64,000 nt of DNA from Brevibacterium sp. RIT 803 (GTDB lineage Bacteria; Actinomycetota; Actinomycetes; Actinomycetales; Brevibacteriaceae): assembly GCF_016892625.1 (NCBI RefSeq), contig NZ_JAFEMW010000005.1, forward strand, positions 434,001 through 498,000, given 5' to 3'. Below, one piece after another: positions 53,904-62,369 of this stretch. Numbering within the stretch: the first letter of the stretch is position 1; each line of letters opens with the position of its first letter. Position numbers and translations under genes: made by a program. The notes below the pieces were generated by a model. That model had not been told where the DNA came from. It ran no database searches and saw only the letters and a program-made list of their open reading frames with translations.

Positions 53904-55058
53904 TCAGATCTTGGTGCGACCGGCGAAGATGGATTTGGCGATCACGGTGTTGAGGACGTCGTTGGTGCCCTCGCCGATGCTCATGAGCGGTGCGTCGCGG
54001 TAAAGCCGTTCGATCTCGTATTCCTTCGAATAGCCGTACCCGCCATGGATGGACATGGCTTCGATCGCTGATTCCAGCGCGACTTCGGAACAAAAGACCT
54101 TGGCCATTCCCGTCTCACCGTCGGCGCGGCCCTGAAGCAGGGTCTGAGCCGACCAGTACATCAGTTGGCGAGCCGCCTGTACCCGTGTCGCCATGCGACC
54201 GACGCGGAGCTGAATGGCCTGGAATTCTGATATCGGCCGCCCGAACGATTCTCGTTCCTGGGCATAGGAGACCGATTCTTCGAGCGCCCGCTGTGCGATA
54301 CCGACGGATCGTCCGGCGATGTTGATTCGTCCCCACTGCAGTGCCGAAAGGACCTGCTGCATCCCACGTCCTTCGACACCGCCCAGCAGTGCTTTCTCCC
54401 CGACCTCGCAGTGGTCGAAGACGATCTCACAGCTCTCGGGACCCTTGTAGCCGAGTTTCTGGATGTCCTTGGTGACCTCGAATCCGGGAGTGCCAGCCTC
54501 GACGAGCAGGATGCTCATCCCCTTGTGTGCGGGAGTGGTTGTGGAGTCGGTCTTGACGAGAACGGGCAGCGGATCGGCGTGACGCGCATTTGTGATCCAC
54601 ATCTTCGCCCCGTTGATGACATACCTGTCGCCGACCTTCTTGGCGGTGGTCTTGATGCCCTGCAGATCCGTTCCGGCATCCGGTTCGGTCAGTGCCAGGC
54701 CCGTCCTTCGCTCACCTCGTGCCAGTTCGGCGAGGTACGTGGCTTTCTGTTCGTGTGTCCCGTGCTCGGTGATCATCTTTGACGCCATCGTGTGGCTGCC
54801 GAGGACTCCGGCGATGCCCATCCACCCTCGGGCCAGCTCCTCGAAGACGATCCCGAACGAGATCGGATCGATGTCCAGCCCGTCATATTCTTCAGGGATC
54901 GTCAGTCCGAAAAGTCCCATCTCCTTGAGCTTGTCGATGATGTCCCCTGGGTACTCGCCGTCGGCTTCCATCTGCCGTGCGACCGGGACGATCTCTTTGT
55001 CCACGAAGCTGCGCAGTGATGCTTTGAAGTCGTTCTGCTCTTCGCTGAGTTCGAACAT
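53904..55058 (-). CDS. Acyl-CoA dehydrogenase
   Basis: A 384-residue FAD enzyme. MFELSEEQNDFKASLRSFVDKEI, TGLALTEPDAGTDLQGIKTTAKKVGDRYVINGAKMWITNA (FAD and substrate loops), RESFGRPISEFQAIQ and IHGGYGYSKEYEIERLYRDAPLMSIGEGTNDV are in order. Glu363 in GEGT occupies the catalytic-base position of MCAD. AAAGGAG lies seven bases before the ATG. It would introduce a double bond into the CoA ester made by the neighbouring transferase and needs an electron-transfer flavoprotein, which is not encoded here. Confidence 0.92.
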   Translation of the reverse strand: MFELSEEQNDFKASLRSFVDKEIVPVARQMEADGEYPGDIIDKLKEMGLFGLTIPEEYDGLDIDPISFGIVFEELARGWMGIAGVLGSHTMASKMITEHGTHEQKATYLAELARGERRTGLALTEPDAGTDLQGIKTTAKKVGDRYVINGAKMWITNARHADPLPVLVKTDSTTTPAHKGMSILLVEAGTPGFEVTKDIQKLGYKGPESCEIVFDHCEVGEKALLGGVEGRGMQQVLSALQWGRINIAGRSVGIAQRALEESVSYAQERESFGRPISEFQAIQLRVGRMATRVQAARQLMYWSAQTLLQGRADGETGMAKVFCSEVALESAIEAMSIHGGYGYSKEYEIERLYRDAPLMSIGEGTNDVLNTVIAKSIFAGRTKI

Positions 55059-55062
55059 GAGC

Positions 55063-56226
55063 TCATGCTCCTTTGCTTGTCGTCGGAATGTCGAGCTCGG
55101 CCAGGAGCTCGGCGCGGTGTTCGTCGATCTGGGGTGCTGCGCGGTTGGTCTGCATTCGTGCTCCGACCCGGGGAGCCGTGGCGATGTTGCGTATCGTTCC
55201 CCATCGGCTGTGAGTGGTGTCGAAGATGAGACCGCGCTCTTCCACGAGAGGGTCGGCGAGTGCTTCCGACACGCTCTTGACTTTGGCGACCGGTACGCCT
55301 GCCGCTTCGAGCCGTCCGACCCAGTCGTCAGCAGTGCCTTGGGCGAAGATCTCGTCGAGAATCGCCAGCAGTTCGGTCTTGTTCTCGATGCGCCTGTCGA
55401 AGTCGGAGAACTTCTCAGCGGTCAATCGCGGGTCACCTGTCACCTCGGCGAGGCGGACGTAGAACTTCTCCTTGGCGCAGCCGACGGTAAGCCAGCCGTC
55501 GCTGGCTTCGAATGCCTGGAACGGGACGAGGGATGGGTGGGAGGATTTCGGGGTCCGGGTTGGTTCGAAGCCTTCATTGAGATGCCAGTTGCCGACATAG
55601 GTGAGCATAGAGATCGCGGTGTCGAAGAGACTGAGGTCACAGTCGGTGCCGACGCCGTCACGTCGAGCCGCGTGGACCGCAGCGAGCATGGAGATCGCGG
55701 CGACCAGCCCTCCGCTGAAGTCGACGAGCGACAGTCCCGATTTCGTCGGCGGTCCGTCGGGCTCACCAGTGATGTCCATCCATCCGGCGGCCGACTGGAG
55801 CATGTAGTCGTACCCTGGCCGTTTCGCCGCCTGCCCCTCGCCGCCGTATCCCGAGATGTTGCAGCACACAATCTGCTCGTTGATGTGTCTGAGCGACTCG
55901 TAGCTGATGCCGAGTTTGGCGGGGACGTCACCGCGCAGATTCGAGTACACGATGTCCGCGTCGGCGATGAGGCGGTCGAATACCTTTCGGTCCTCGTCGT
56001 CATTCAGGCTCAGGGCGATGCTGCGTTTGTTGCGATTGAATGATTCGTAGAACAGTGAGTCCGTTTCCTCGCGGTAGGGAGGCACATAGCGTCCGATGTC
56101 GCCGCCGGTGGTCGGATCTTCGATCTTGATCACATCTGCGCCGAGGTCGGCGAGCTGCATCGATCCCCAGGGACCTGCGCCGTACTGTTCGACGGCGATG
56201 ATGCGGATGTCCTCGAGGGGCTTCAT
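55063..56226 (-). CDS. Class III CoA-transferase (CaiB/BaiF family)
   Basis: A 387-residue enzyme. DIRIIAVEQYGAGPWGSMQLADLGADVIKIEDPTTGGDIGRY and DIVYSNLRGDVPAKLGISYESL are diagnostic. The nucleophile is Asp169 in GLSLVDFSGG, the same number as in CaiB. ATG 56226 follows a strong AGGAGGAG; the upstream ATG 56295 would add 23 unrelated residues. It likely activates the dicarboxylic acid degraded by the MaoC, dehydrogenase and lyase genes around it. Confidence 0.9.
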   Translation of the reverse strand: MKPLEDIRIIAVEQYGAGPWGSMQLADLGADVIKIEDPTTGGDIGRYVPPYREETDSLFYESFNRNKRSIALSLNDDEDRKVFDRLIADADIVYSNLRGDVPAKLGISYESLRHINEQIVCCNISGYGGEGQAAKRPGYDYMLQSAAGWMDITGEPDGPPTKSGLSLVDFSGGLVAAISMLAAVHAARRDGVGTDCDLSLFDTAISMLTYVGNWHLNEGFEPTRTPKSSHPSLVPFQAFEASDGWLTVGCAKEKFYVRLAEVTGDPRLTAEKFSDFDRRIENKTELLAILDEIFAQGTADDWVGRLEAAGVPVAKVKSVSEALADPLVEERGLIFDTTHSRWGTIRNIATAPRVGARMQTNRAAPQIDEHRAELLAELDIPTTSKGA

Positions 56227-56302
56227 CTTGTCTCCTCCTGCGCTCTTGCTATGGGTGGCCGTGTGCGGCTGCGCTCCGGCGTTGGATCTGGTCATCAGTG
56301 CC

Positions 56303-56830
56303 TCAGCTGTAGTCGGTTACGGTGTCGGCGGACTCCGGAAAGTAGCCCTGACCGATGCCGCTGTCGCGAGTGGCGATCATGACCGAGCGCTTCCAGGTGA
56401 CCACTGTCGTCCCTTCCTGGTTGAGGCCCCTGGTGGTCATCGAGATAATGCCGGCGTACTCCCGTGACTTCGAACGACGCGCTTCGGTGCAGACGCTCTC
56501 CGCATACAGCGTGTCGCCGACATAGACCGGGTGGCGGAACAGAATGTCGGTGAACGCGAGATTCGAGATCGCGTTCTGGCTCATGTCGTACACGCTCAGT
56601 CCCAGCACCAGGGCAACAGTGAGGCCCGAGTTGACGATGACCTTGCCGTCGGTGATCGGGTTCTGGGCGGCGAAGTGATCATTGAAGTGGTTCTGATTCG
56701 TGTTCATCGTCAGGTTCGTCAGCCAGACGTTGTCCGCCTCGGTGATCGTGCGGCCGAAAGGATGCTGATACACGTCTCCGACGGTGTAGTCGTCGAAGAA
56801 TCGGCCGACGGTGGCGTCATGGGTGGTCAT
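56303..56830 (-). CDS. MaoC-family dehydratase/hydratase
   Basis: A 175-residue hot-dog protein. The active-site element RTITEADNVWLTNLTMNTNQNHFND, with the Asp of TEAD and the later His, is the hydratase-2 pattern. GLTVALVLGLSVYDMSQNAISNLAF and PVYVGDTLYAESVCTEAR follow. Family members hydrate mesaconyl-CoA, itaconyl-CoA or trans-enoyl-CoA. ATG 56830 is taken as start, with ATG 56842 as alternative. Directly upstream of the CoA-transferase gene in the same direction. Confidence 0.88.
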   Translation of the reverse strand: MTTHDATVGRFFDDYTVGDVYQHPFGRTITEADNVWLTNLTMNTNQNHFNDHFAAQNPITDGKVIVNSGLTVALVLGLSVYDMSQNAISNLAFTDILFRHPVYVGDTLYAESVCTEARRSKSREYAGIISMTTRGLNQEGTTVVTWKRSVMIATRDSGIGQGYFPESADTVTDYS

Positions 56831-56879
56831 ATCTCTTCTCATTTCTCAGTGGTGTGCGGAACGGATGGCGGTGGGATGG

Positions 56880-58217
56880 TCAGGAGATCTGCTCGAGGCT
56901 GCGGCCACGGGTCTCGACCGGGATGACGAAGACGACGATGATCATGCACAGTGCCATGACGCAGACGAATCCGATGGGGCCGAAGATCCCGAAGCTGACG
57001 AACAGACCCGACATCACGAAGGGGACGACGATCGAAGCGCCTCGGGCGAACGTGTAGGAAATGCCCGTGCCGCGCAGTCGGTACCGAGTCGGATAGAGCT
57101 CAGGCATGTAGGAATAGAGCACAAAGGTCACGAGAGTGTAGATCACTGTCACGAGCAGAATGCCGATGAGTACGATGACGACGATCGATTGCGCCGCCGC
57201 ATAGGCCAGGCCGAGTGGAATGACGATAATCGAGAACACAACGATTGCGGTCCGGCGATTGAGCTTGTTGACGAGCAGGAGGCAGACCAGGCCGCCACCT
57301 GGAGCACCCAATGCCATTGCTGTCGTGTAGGCGAGGGACTGGGAGACCTCGATTCCCTGTTCGACGAAGAAGGTTGGCATCCAGGAGATGAAACCGTAGA
57401 CGAACATATTCACACCGACGGCGACCACCGTTCCGAGGATCGCGAGCTGCCAGAACGGGCGCTTGGTTGTCTCTTTGGACTCGGTTGACTCTGCTGTGGG
57501 AGCATCGGGCAGATTGTTCGCAATGGTGGTGGCCGAGTGCTTCTCGAACTTCTCGACGATTTCCTGAGCTTCGGCTAGTCGACCTCGCACGACAAGCCAA
57601 CGAGGTGACTCCGGGCAACGGGTCCTGGCCAGCCATACGATGACGGCGAGGACAGCGCCGATGACGAACATCCAGCGCCAGCCGAAGTTCGAAATCACCA
57701 CTGCGCCGATCGCCGAGGCGAAGAGCAGCCCTGAATTGACAAGGATTCCAAGGAACGCGGTCCACCGTCCTCTGCTCTTCGGAGGCACGAACTCGCCGAG
57801 GATGGCGGCTGCAAGCACAAGCTCGGCCCCGAGACCGATGCCCATGATGAACCGAGTGCCGACGAGGAACTCAAAATTCGGTGCCAATGCAGCGGCGAAT
57901 CCTGCTACTGCGAAGATGAGGAGATTGATCTGGTAACTCATGCGGCGGCCGAACTTGTCACCGACGAATCCGGCAGTTGCGGCCCCGAGGAGCATCCCGA
58001 AGAACGTCATTGACATGAAGACTGCGACTTCGCTGACTCCCGCGAATCCTGTCGAAACAAGCGCAGCGGACACACCGGCTGCCACGTAGACGTCGTAGGC
58101 GTCGATCATTGCGCCGGCACCGATATATGCGAATAGTTTCTTGTGTTCCTTGTTCGTCGTGAGCGCATCCATGCGCGCTCCGATCTTCATTTCTTCTGTG
58201 CTGGTATCCACGGACAT
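56880..58217 (-). CDS. MFS transporter (AAHS/sugar-porter-like)
   Basis: A 445-residue, 12-helix porter. AMIDAYDVYVAAGVSAAL in helix 1, GMLLGAATAGFVGDKFGRRMSYQINLLIFAVAGF in helices 2-3 and TRCPESPRWLVVRGRLAEAQEIVEKF before the central loop are typical of aromatic-acid/sugar porters. ELYPTRYRLRGTGISYTFARGASI follows helix 10. The likely importer of the acid processed by the cluster. ATG 58217 is preferred to 58259 for the SD and family N-terminus. Confidence 0.88.
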   Translation of the reverse strand: MSVDTSTEEMKIGARMDALTTNKEHKKLFAYIGAGAMIDAYDVYVAAGVSAALVSTGFAGVSEVAVFMSMTFFGMLLGAATAGFVGDKFGRRMSYQINLLIFAVAGFAAALAPNFEFLVGTRFIMGIGLGAELVLAAAILGEFVPPKSRGRWTAFLGILVNSGLLFASAIGAVVISNFGWRWMFVIGAVLAVIVWLARTRCPESPRWLVVRGRLAEAQEIVEKFEKHSATTIANNLPDAPTAESTESKETTKRPFWQLAILGTVVAVGVNMFVYGFISWMPTFFVEQGIEVSQSLAYTTAMALGAPGGGLVCLLLVNKLNRRTAIVVFSIIVIPLGLAYAAAQSIVVIVLIGILLVTVIYTLVTFVLYSYMPELYPTRYRLRGTGISYTFARGASIVVPFVMSGLFVSFGIFGPIGFVCVMALCMIIVVFVIPVETRGRSLEQIS

Positions 58218-58303
58218 CGTTGTCGTGCCTTTCTCCAGGAGTTTCTTCGGCCGGGTCATTGTTGAGTACGGGTCAATGCTTCGGACTCGGTGGCGGAGCC
58301 GCT

Positions 58304-59797
58304 TCAGACGAGCATCTTCGACAAGGACACCGCGCTGTCGAGGAGTGCACGGTCGTCGTAGGGTCTGCCGATGATCTGGAGTCCTGGTGAGGTCGCATCG
58401 TCGGTCGCCGGCAGCGGGATGCTGATGGCTGGTAGTCCGAGGTAGTTGATGGTTCGGGCGTAGGCGCTGGCGCGCATGTAGTCACTGCGCTGTTCGGGAT
58501 CTGCCGAGTTGAGAGAGGAGGGTGACTTCGGTGCCGGGATCGGGCTGGTCGGAGTGAGTAGGAACCGGGATTTTCCCATCACCGATTCGATGAATTCCGA
58601 TTGCAAGGCACGGCGTTCGGCGATGGCGTCGGCGTATTCGATTGCGGACACAGATGTACCGCGACTGACTCGTGAGAGCACTTGGTCCCCGAGTCGATCC
58701 CAGTTCCAATCGAGCATTCTGCCGACATTGCGGGCCGCCTCGACGCTGACGACGATGACTGCTCGCCGGTTGAGATCAGAATCGTCATAGTCCACCTCCG
58801 GAGAGGCGCCAGGCGTGCCGTGTTCTTTGGAATCGATGAGACCGATCTGGGTGAGCGCTGCTATGAACGCTGCCGCGACCGCTGTGTCGCACGTGCGTCT
58901 CACCGCGGAGACCGAGAGATGAACGAACCCGGTGAGGGTCGCAGCCGCGGGACGGTCGAGACGGTCGCGGACATCGGTTGGGACCACTTCGTCGTCGGAG
59001 AACAGAACGTCAGCGACAGTTCGGACTGAGACGGCGTTTGAGGCGATCAGTCCGATCGTGTCGAGTGACTCCGACAATGGGATGAGACCGGTGGTCGAGA
59101 AGACATCGTTACTCGGTTTATAGCCGACCACACCGCAGAACGAGGCAGGAAGGCGGACCGAACCGCCGGTATCGGTTCCCAAGGAAACGTCACATGCGCC
59201 GGACGCGACTGCGATGGCAGAGCCGCTTGACGAACCACCTGACAGATATGCTTCATTGCGCGGATTCACACCGTCACCAAGCCAGTGGTTGTGGCCGGTG
59301 GGACTCAGGGCGAACTCCGCCATATGATTGGCTCCGACGATGGCCCCACCGGCGGATTCGATCGCCGTCAGCAGGGGTGAGGTGAGCCGTGGACGAAGGT
59401 TGTGCAGAGAGGGATTTCCTGCAGTGAGCGGATAGTCCTTGACCGCAATGTTGTCCTTGTGCGTGAAGCGGAAGCCAGCCAACTTGTCAGAGCGGGCGCG
59501 CGCTTGGGTCACTCGCTGTTCGGAATAGCGGCGGACGATTCCCGTCCGGGATGAGTCTGCTTCGGAACCGATCCACCGTGGCTGGTCGTTGCGGCTGGTG
59601 TCGTCAGTGCGCGTCTGAGATGCTCGCAACCAGGAGAGCGGGGTCGGAGCGACGAACGTTGAGTCGTTCGTTCGGGCGTCTGCAGTCACGAGTGCATCGG
59701 AGCGAACGGTGCCTGTCGAATCGAGAAGCTCATTGACCGCTCTGCTGATACGCAGAGAAGGGCTCTCGTCGACCTTCATGTCCTCATAGGCGCTCAT
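58304..59797 (-). CDS. Amidase (amidase-signature family)
   Basis: A 497-residue amidase. The Ser-cisSer-Lys triad is visible: Lys114 in FTHKDN, the cis-Ser region GGSSSGSA near 187-194, and the nucleophile Ser213 in LGTDTGGSVRLPASFCGVVGYKPS. The first 90 residues are polar and poorly conserved in style. ATG 59797 is chosen; the frame is open to 59830, and neither start has a good SD. A strong promoter ends about 100 bases upstream. It may release the acid degraded by the cluster from an amide, but the substrate is unknown. Confidence 0.85.
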   Translation of the reverse strand: MSAYEDMKVDESPSLRISRAVNELLDSTGTVRSDALVTADARTNDSTFVAPTPLSWLRASQTRTDDTSRNDQPRWIGSEADSSRTGIVRRYSEQRVTQARARSDKLAGFRFTHKDNIAVKDYPLTAGNPSLHNLRPRLTSPLLTAIESAGGAIVGANHMAEFALSPTGHNHWLGDGVNPRNEAYLSGGSSSGSAIAVASGACDVSLGTDTGGSVRLPASFCGVVGYKPSNDVFSTTGLIPLSESLDTIGLIASNAVSVRTVADVLFSDDEVVPTDVRDRLDRPAAATLTGFVHLSVSAVRRTCDTAVAAAFIAALTQIGLIDSKEHGTPGASPEVDYDDSDLNRRAVIVVSVEAARNVGRMLDWNWDRLGDQVLSRVSRGTSVSAIEYADAIAERRALQSEFIESVMGKSRFLLTPTSPIPAPKSPSSLNSADPEQRSDYMRASAYARTINYLGLPAISIPLPATDDATSPGLQIIGRPYDDRALLDSAVSLSKMLV

Positions 59798-59897
59798 GAT
59801 TTGCCGTTCTGTCGGAATGAGCAGCATCACGCAACATTGCGCGTACTGGACCCGAGCCGGAACTCTGCGTCGAGTTCGTGGCTTGGTGACAGAATTG

Positions 59898-59926
59898 ATC
59901 CTAAACCTATGATGTATTCACGTCAA
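59898..59926 (-). promoter_or_regulatory. Sigma-70 promoter of the amidase-led cluster
   Basis: On the minus strand TTGACG (59921-59926), a 17-base spacer and TAGGAT (59898-59903) match the consensus well and point toward the amidase. The inverted repeat at 59955-59978 lies 29 bases upstream of the -35, a usual activator position. Confidence 0.7.
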
Positions 59927-60039
59927 TAGCCAATAATGAAGAGAGTTCATGCGGTAATCAACTGTAATGATCTGATTAATATGACCGCGTGCGGTCTAGG
60001 CGAGTGCTTCGCGCCGAGCAGATTCCTTCGGACACAGCG

Positions 60040-60068
60040 GTGGGCCTGCGGTATCTCCGCAGGCCCAC
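60040..60068 (-). terminator. Stem-loop terminator
   Basis: GTGGGCCTGCGG and CCGCAGGCCCAC pair perfectly over 12 bases with a five-base loop. It lies 70 bases after the stop of the minus-strand ABM gene. Confidence 0.75.
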
Positions 60069-60137
60069 GATTCGCTGGTTCCGTCTGCATGAGGCGGTGC
60101 CGCCGGCATGAGGCGGTGACAACGCTGCGGCACCGGA

Positions 60138-60467
60138 TCAGTCGATGGAGAGTTCTCCCATCTCGTCCCAGCCCTCACCGTCGATCTGGCGAGAGATGAT
60201 CTTCGGAGTGGACACGAGGGCGCTGTTCATCGGTCCGCCATCTGCGGTCGCCTTCTGGAAGTGGTCGGACTTCACGTGCGCTTCGGCAGCGTCGTCATCG
60301 AAGGCTTCGACGAGCACGTACTCATTGGGATCGTCGAGGCTGCGTGACCAGTCGAACCATTTGTTTCCCGGTTCGGCTCGCGTCGCCTCGGTGAACTCCT
60401 TGGTGATCTGCGGCCATTCCTCGGCCTTCTCGGGCTTGACCTGGAACTTGACGACGATGAAGATCAT
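60138..60467 (-). CDS. Antibiotic biosynthesis monooxygenase (ABM) fold protein
   Basis: A 109-residue dimeric alpha/beta-barrel protein. FIVVKFQVKPEKAEEWPQITKEFTEATRAEPGNKWFDWSRSLDDPNEYVLVEAFDDDAAEAHVKSDHFQKA is the ABM/YgiN pattern almost end to end. Such proteins act as cofactor-free monooxygenases on quinol-like compounds or as heme-degrading or unknown enzymes. AGGA lies four bases before the ATG. It follows an SDR gene with a 95-base gap and may be co-transcribed with it. Confidence 0.87.
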   Translation of the reverse strand: MIFIVVKFQVKPEKAEEWPQITKEFTEATRAEPGNKWFDWSRSLDDPNEYVLVEAFDDDAAEAHVKSDHFQKATADGGPMNSALVSTPKIISRQIDGEGWDEMGELSID

Positions 60468-60562
60468 AGGATCCTGCTTTCTCTCTGGTGGTGAACAGCC
60501 TTGGTCGACTGCGATTGAAAATGCTGTGGGTGGACGTGGTGCTGGTGTAGGCGCGGTGTGTC

Positions 60563-61348
60563 TCAGGAGAACTGCATGCCGCCGTCGACGAGCATGGTCT
60601 GGCCGGTGATGTAGTCCGAGTCCTCGCTGGATAGGAACGACACGAGGTTCGCGACATCCTCGGGAACCGATACACGTCCGAGAAGGATGTCTCCCGCGTA
60701 CTTCTTGATTGCTTCCCCTTTGGCCAATCCCTCCTGTTCTCCGAGCTTCTCATCGATGAGATCCCACATCGAGGTTCCCACGATGCCCGGACCGTAGGCG
60801 TTGACGGTGATCCCGTGTTTCGCCCATTCCATCGCGGCGCCCTGCGTCAGTCCGCGCACGGCCCATTTGGTGGCCGAATAGGGTGAGAGCAGCGCGAACG
60901 GGCGGAAGGCGACGATCGATGCGGCGCCGATGATCTTTCCGCCGTTGCCCTGTTCGATCATCTGCTTGGCAGCGGCCTGGTAGGACAGGAACACGCCGGT
61001 GATGTTGACGTTGAGGATCTTTTCGAAATCCTCTTTCGAGTAGTCGATGAGGGGTTCGACCTGAGCGATGCCGGCATTGGCCACGAAGACGTCGAGCTTT
61101 CCGCCCACCTCGACGGCGGTGGCCACGAGTGCTTCCACCGAGGCCTGATCGGTGACGTCGACCTCGGCTCCGGTGGCTTTGCCGCCGGCGGCTTTGATGG
61201 TCGCCGCCGTCTCCTGTACTCCCTCCTGCATGGTGGGAAGGTCTGCCACGATGACGTGGTGTCCATCGGCGCCGAGGCGTTGTGCGATGCCCTGTCCGAT
61301 TCCTCGTGCTGATCCAGTGACGACAGCGACGCTGGTGGTCGTGCTCAT
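60563..61348 (-). CDS. Short-chain dehydrogenase, acetoin/diacetyl reductase-like
   Basis: A 261-residue [15 protein letters not shown] (11-22) binds NAD(H), [10 protein letters not shown] follows at 91-100, and Ser144, Tyr157 and Lys161 (SPYSATK) are catalytic. [20 protein letters not shown] after the active site is typical of meso-2,3-butanediol dehydrogenase/diacetyl reductases. GAAGGAG lies eight bases before the ATG. An IclR gene lies directly upstream in the same direction. Confidence 0.88.
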   Translation of the reverse strand: MSTTTSVAVVTGSARGIGQGIAQRLGADGHHVIVADLPTMQEGVQETAATIKAAGGKATGAEVDVTDQASVEALVATAVEVGGKLDVFVANAGIAQVEPLIDYSKEDFEKILNVNITGVFLSYQAAAKQMIEQGNGGKIIGAASIVAFRPFALLSPYSATKWAVRGLTQGAAMEWAKHGITVNAYGPGIVGTSMWDLIDEKLGEQEGLAKGEAIKKYAGDILLGRVSVPEDVANLVSFLSSEDSDYITGQTMLVDGGMQFS

Positions 61349-61473
61349 TGTTGTGCTCCTTCGTGTCTCGTCGTTGAGTAAGCACGATCATTCTGTGCAC
61401 GAGCGTGTCCAGGAGAATACGGTCCTTCTCATGTGGCGAGAAACTTAGGTCGCCGAGGTGGCGAGTCGGCTTC

Positions 61474-62232
61474 TCAGCGGGCACCGCCGCGCAGATATCG
61501 CGAGCACATCCCCGCGTGCTCGCGCAGTGCGGTGTCGAACGTCTTCGCGCGTCCCGTCGCCTTGCTCGAAGGAGTGCTGATCGCGATGGCTCCGACCTGC
61601 ATGCCTGTGCCGTTGTGGACGGGCACCGCAGCGCAGGTCTGGCGCGGCAGGAACTCGTCGTGTTCCCAGGCGATGCCGCGTGTGGCCACCTCATTGAGAT
61701 GGGTGTCGAGCAGGTCCCTGCGTACGATCGTGTGCGGCGTGAGCACGGGCATCCCGCGGGCATCGAGATACTCGGTGCGCTGCGTCTCCGGCATGGCTGA
61801 GAGCAGGATCTTGCCGAAGGCGGTGGCATGCGCGGCCTCGTTGAAGCCGAAGCGAAGCGGGCGGAGGCGGGGATGCTTCTCGCAGTCGGAAGAGTAGGTC
61901 AGCAGGATGTCCGACCCCCGGTAGATCGCAAAATAGGCGGCCGTGCCCAAGCTGCGATGCAGCTCATCGGTGATCTGACGGATGGGCTGAGGAGCTATGA
62001 GGCGCTGTTGGAATGACAATCCGAGTTCAAAGCACTTCGGTCCGAGTTCGAAGCTCTTGTCTTCCTTCAGGTAGACGAGGTAGCTGCAGTCTTCGAGTTC
62101 ATGGAGCAGGCGATAGACGGTGGGCAGAGGGATCTCGAGACGGTCGGCCACGGTCTTCGCTGAGGCGCTTCCAGAGGAGGACACTGCCTCGAGTACGGAG
62201 AAGACCCTGTTGATGACGGTGCTGTTCGACAT
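61474..62232 (-). CDS. IclR-family transcriptional regulator
   Basis: A 252-residue regulator. VINRVFSVLEAVSSSGSASAKTVADRLEIPLPTVYRLLHELEDCSYLVYLKEDKSFELGPK (6-66) is the wHTH. The effector domain includes AAYFAIYRGSDILLTYSSD and FNEAAHATAFGKILLS. ATG 62232 follows GGAG; the frame stays open another 48 codons, but these look unrelated. It is divergent from the gluconate-dehydrogenase-subunit-3/GMC pair, with an imperfect palindrome between them. Confidence 0.9.
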   Translation of the reverse strand: MSNSTVINRVFSVLEAVSSSGSASAKTVADRLEIPLPTVYRLLHELEDCSYLVYLKEDKSFELGPKCFELGLSFQQRLIAPQPIRQITDELHRSLGTAAYFAIYRGSDILLTYSSDCEKHPRLRPLRFGFNEAAHATAFGKILLSAMPETQRTEYLDARGMPVLTPHTIVRRDLLDTHLNEVATRGIAWEHDEFLPRQTCAAVPVHNGTGMQVGAIAISTPSSKATGRAKTFDTALREHAGMCSRYLRGGAR

Positions 62233-62246
62233 TCGCGCTCCAATGT

Positions 62247-62266
62247 TTATCGTCTCGTGAGAATAA
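62247..62266. promoter_or_regulatory. Imperfect palindrome, IclR operator candidate
   Basis: A 20-base near-palindrome with TTAT/ATAA ends and a CTC-GAG core pairs at seven of ten positions. It lies 15 bases upstream of the iclR start in the divergent region. A second hairpin, GGTGCCC-N10-GGGCACC (62321-62344), lies in the leader of the plus-strand genes. Confidence 0.4.
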
Positions 62267-62369
62267 GGATAGTGCTCGGTGGTCCAGTTCACATAAGTTG
62301 CTTCTGACCGGTTCGGCAAAGGTGCCCGGATCCCCCGGGGCACCAGCAGAGGAGCAAAGGAGCACCCAC

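Larger units (their letters stand above)
59831..60137. other. Intergenic region before the amidase cluster
   Basis: No gene is seen. This AT-richer stretch holds the amidase promoter, an inverted repeat TAATCA-N12-TGATTA (59955-59978) upstream of it, and the terminator of the ABM gene. A 13-base direct repeat GCATGAGGCGGTG at 60087-60099 and 60106-60118 lies nearer the ABM gene. Confidence 0.55.

Noticed and set aside
54592..56043. A 483-codon plus-strand frame
   Set aside because: It is antisense to the acyl-CoA dehydrogenase and class III CoA-transferase, both of which have full catalytic motifs.
60750..61829. A 359-codon minus-strand frame overlapping the SDR and IclR genes
   Set aside because: Arg/Pro-rich shadow sequence; both underlying genes show complete family motifs in other frames.
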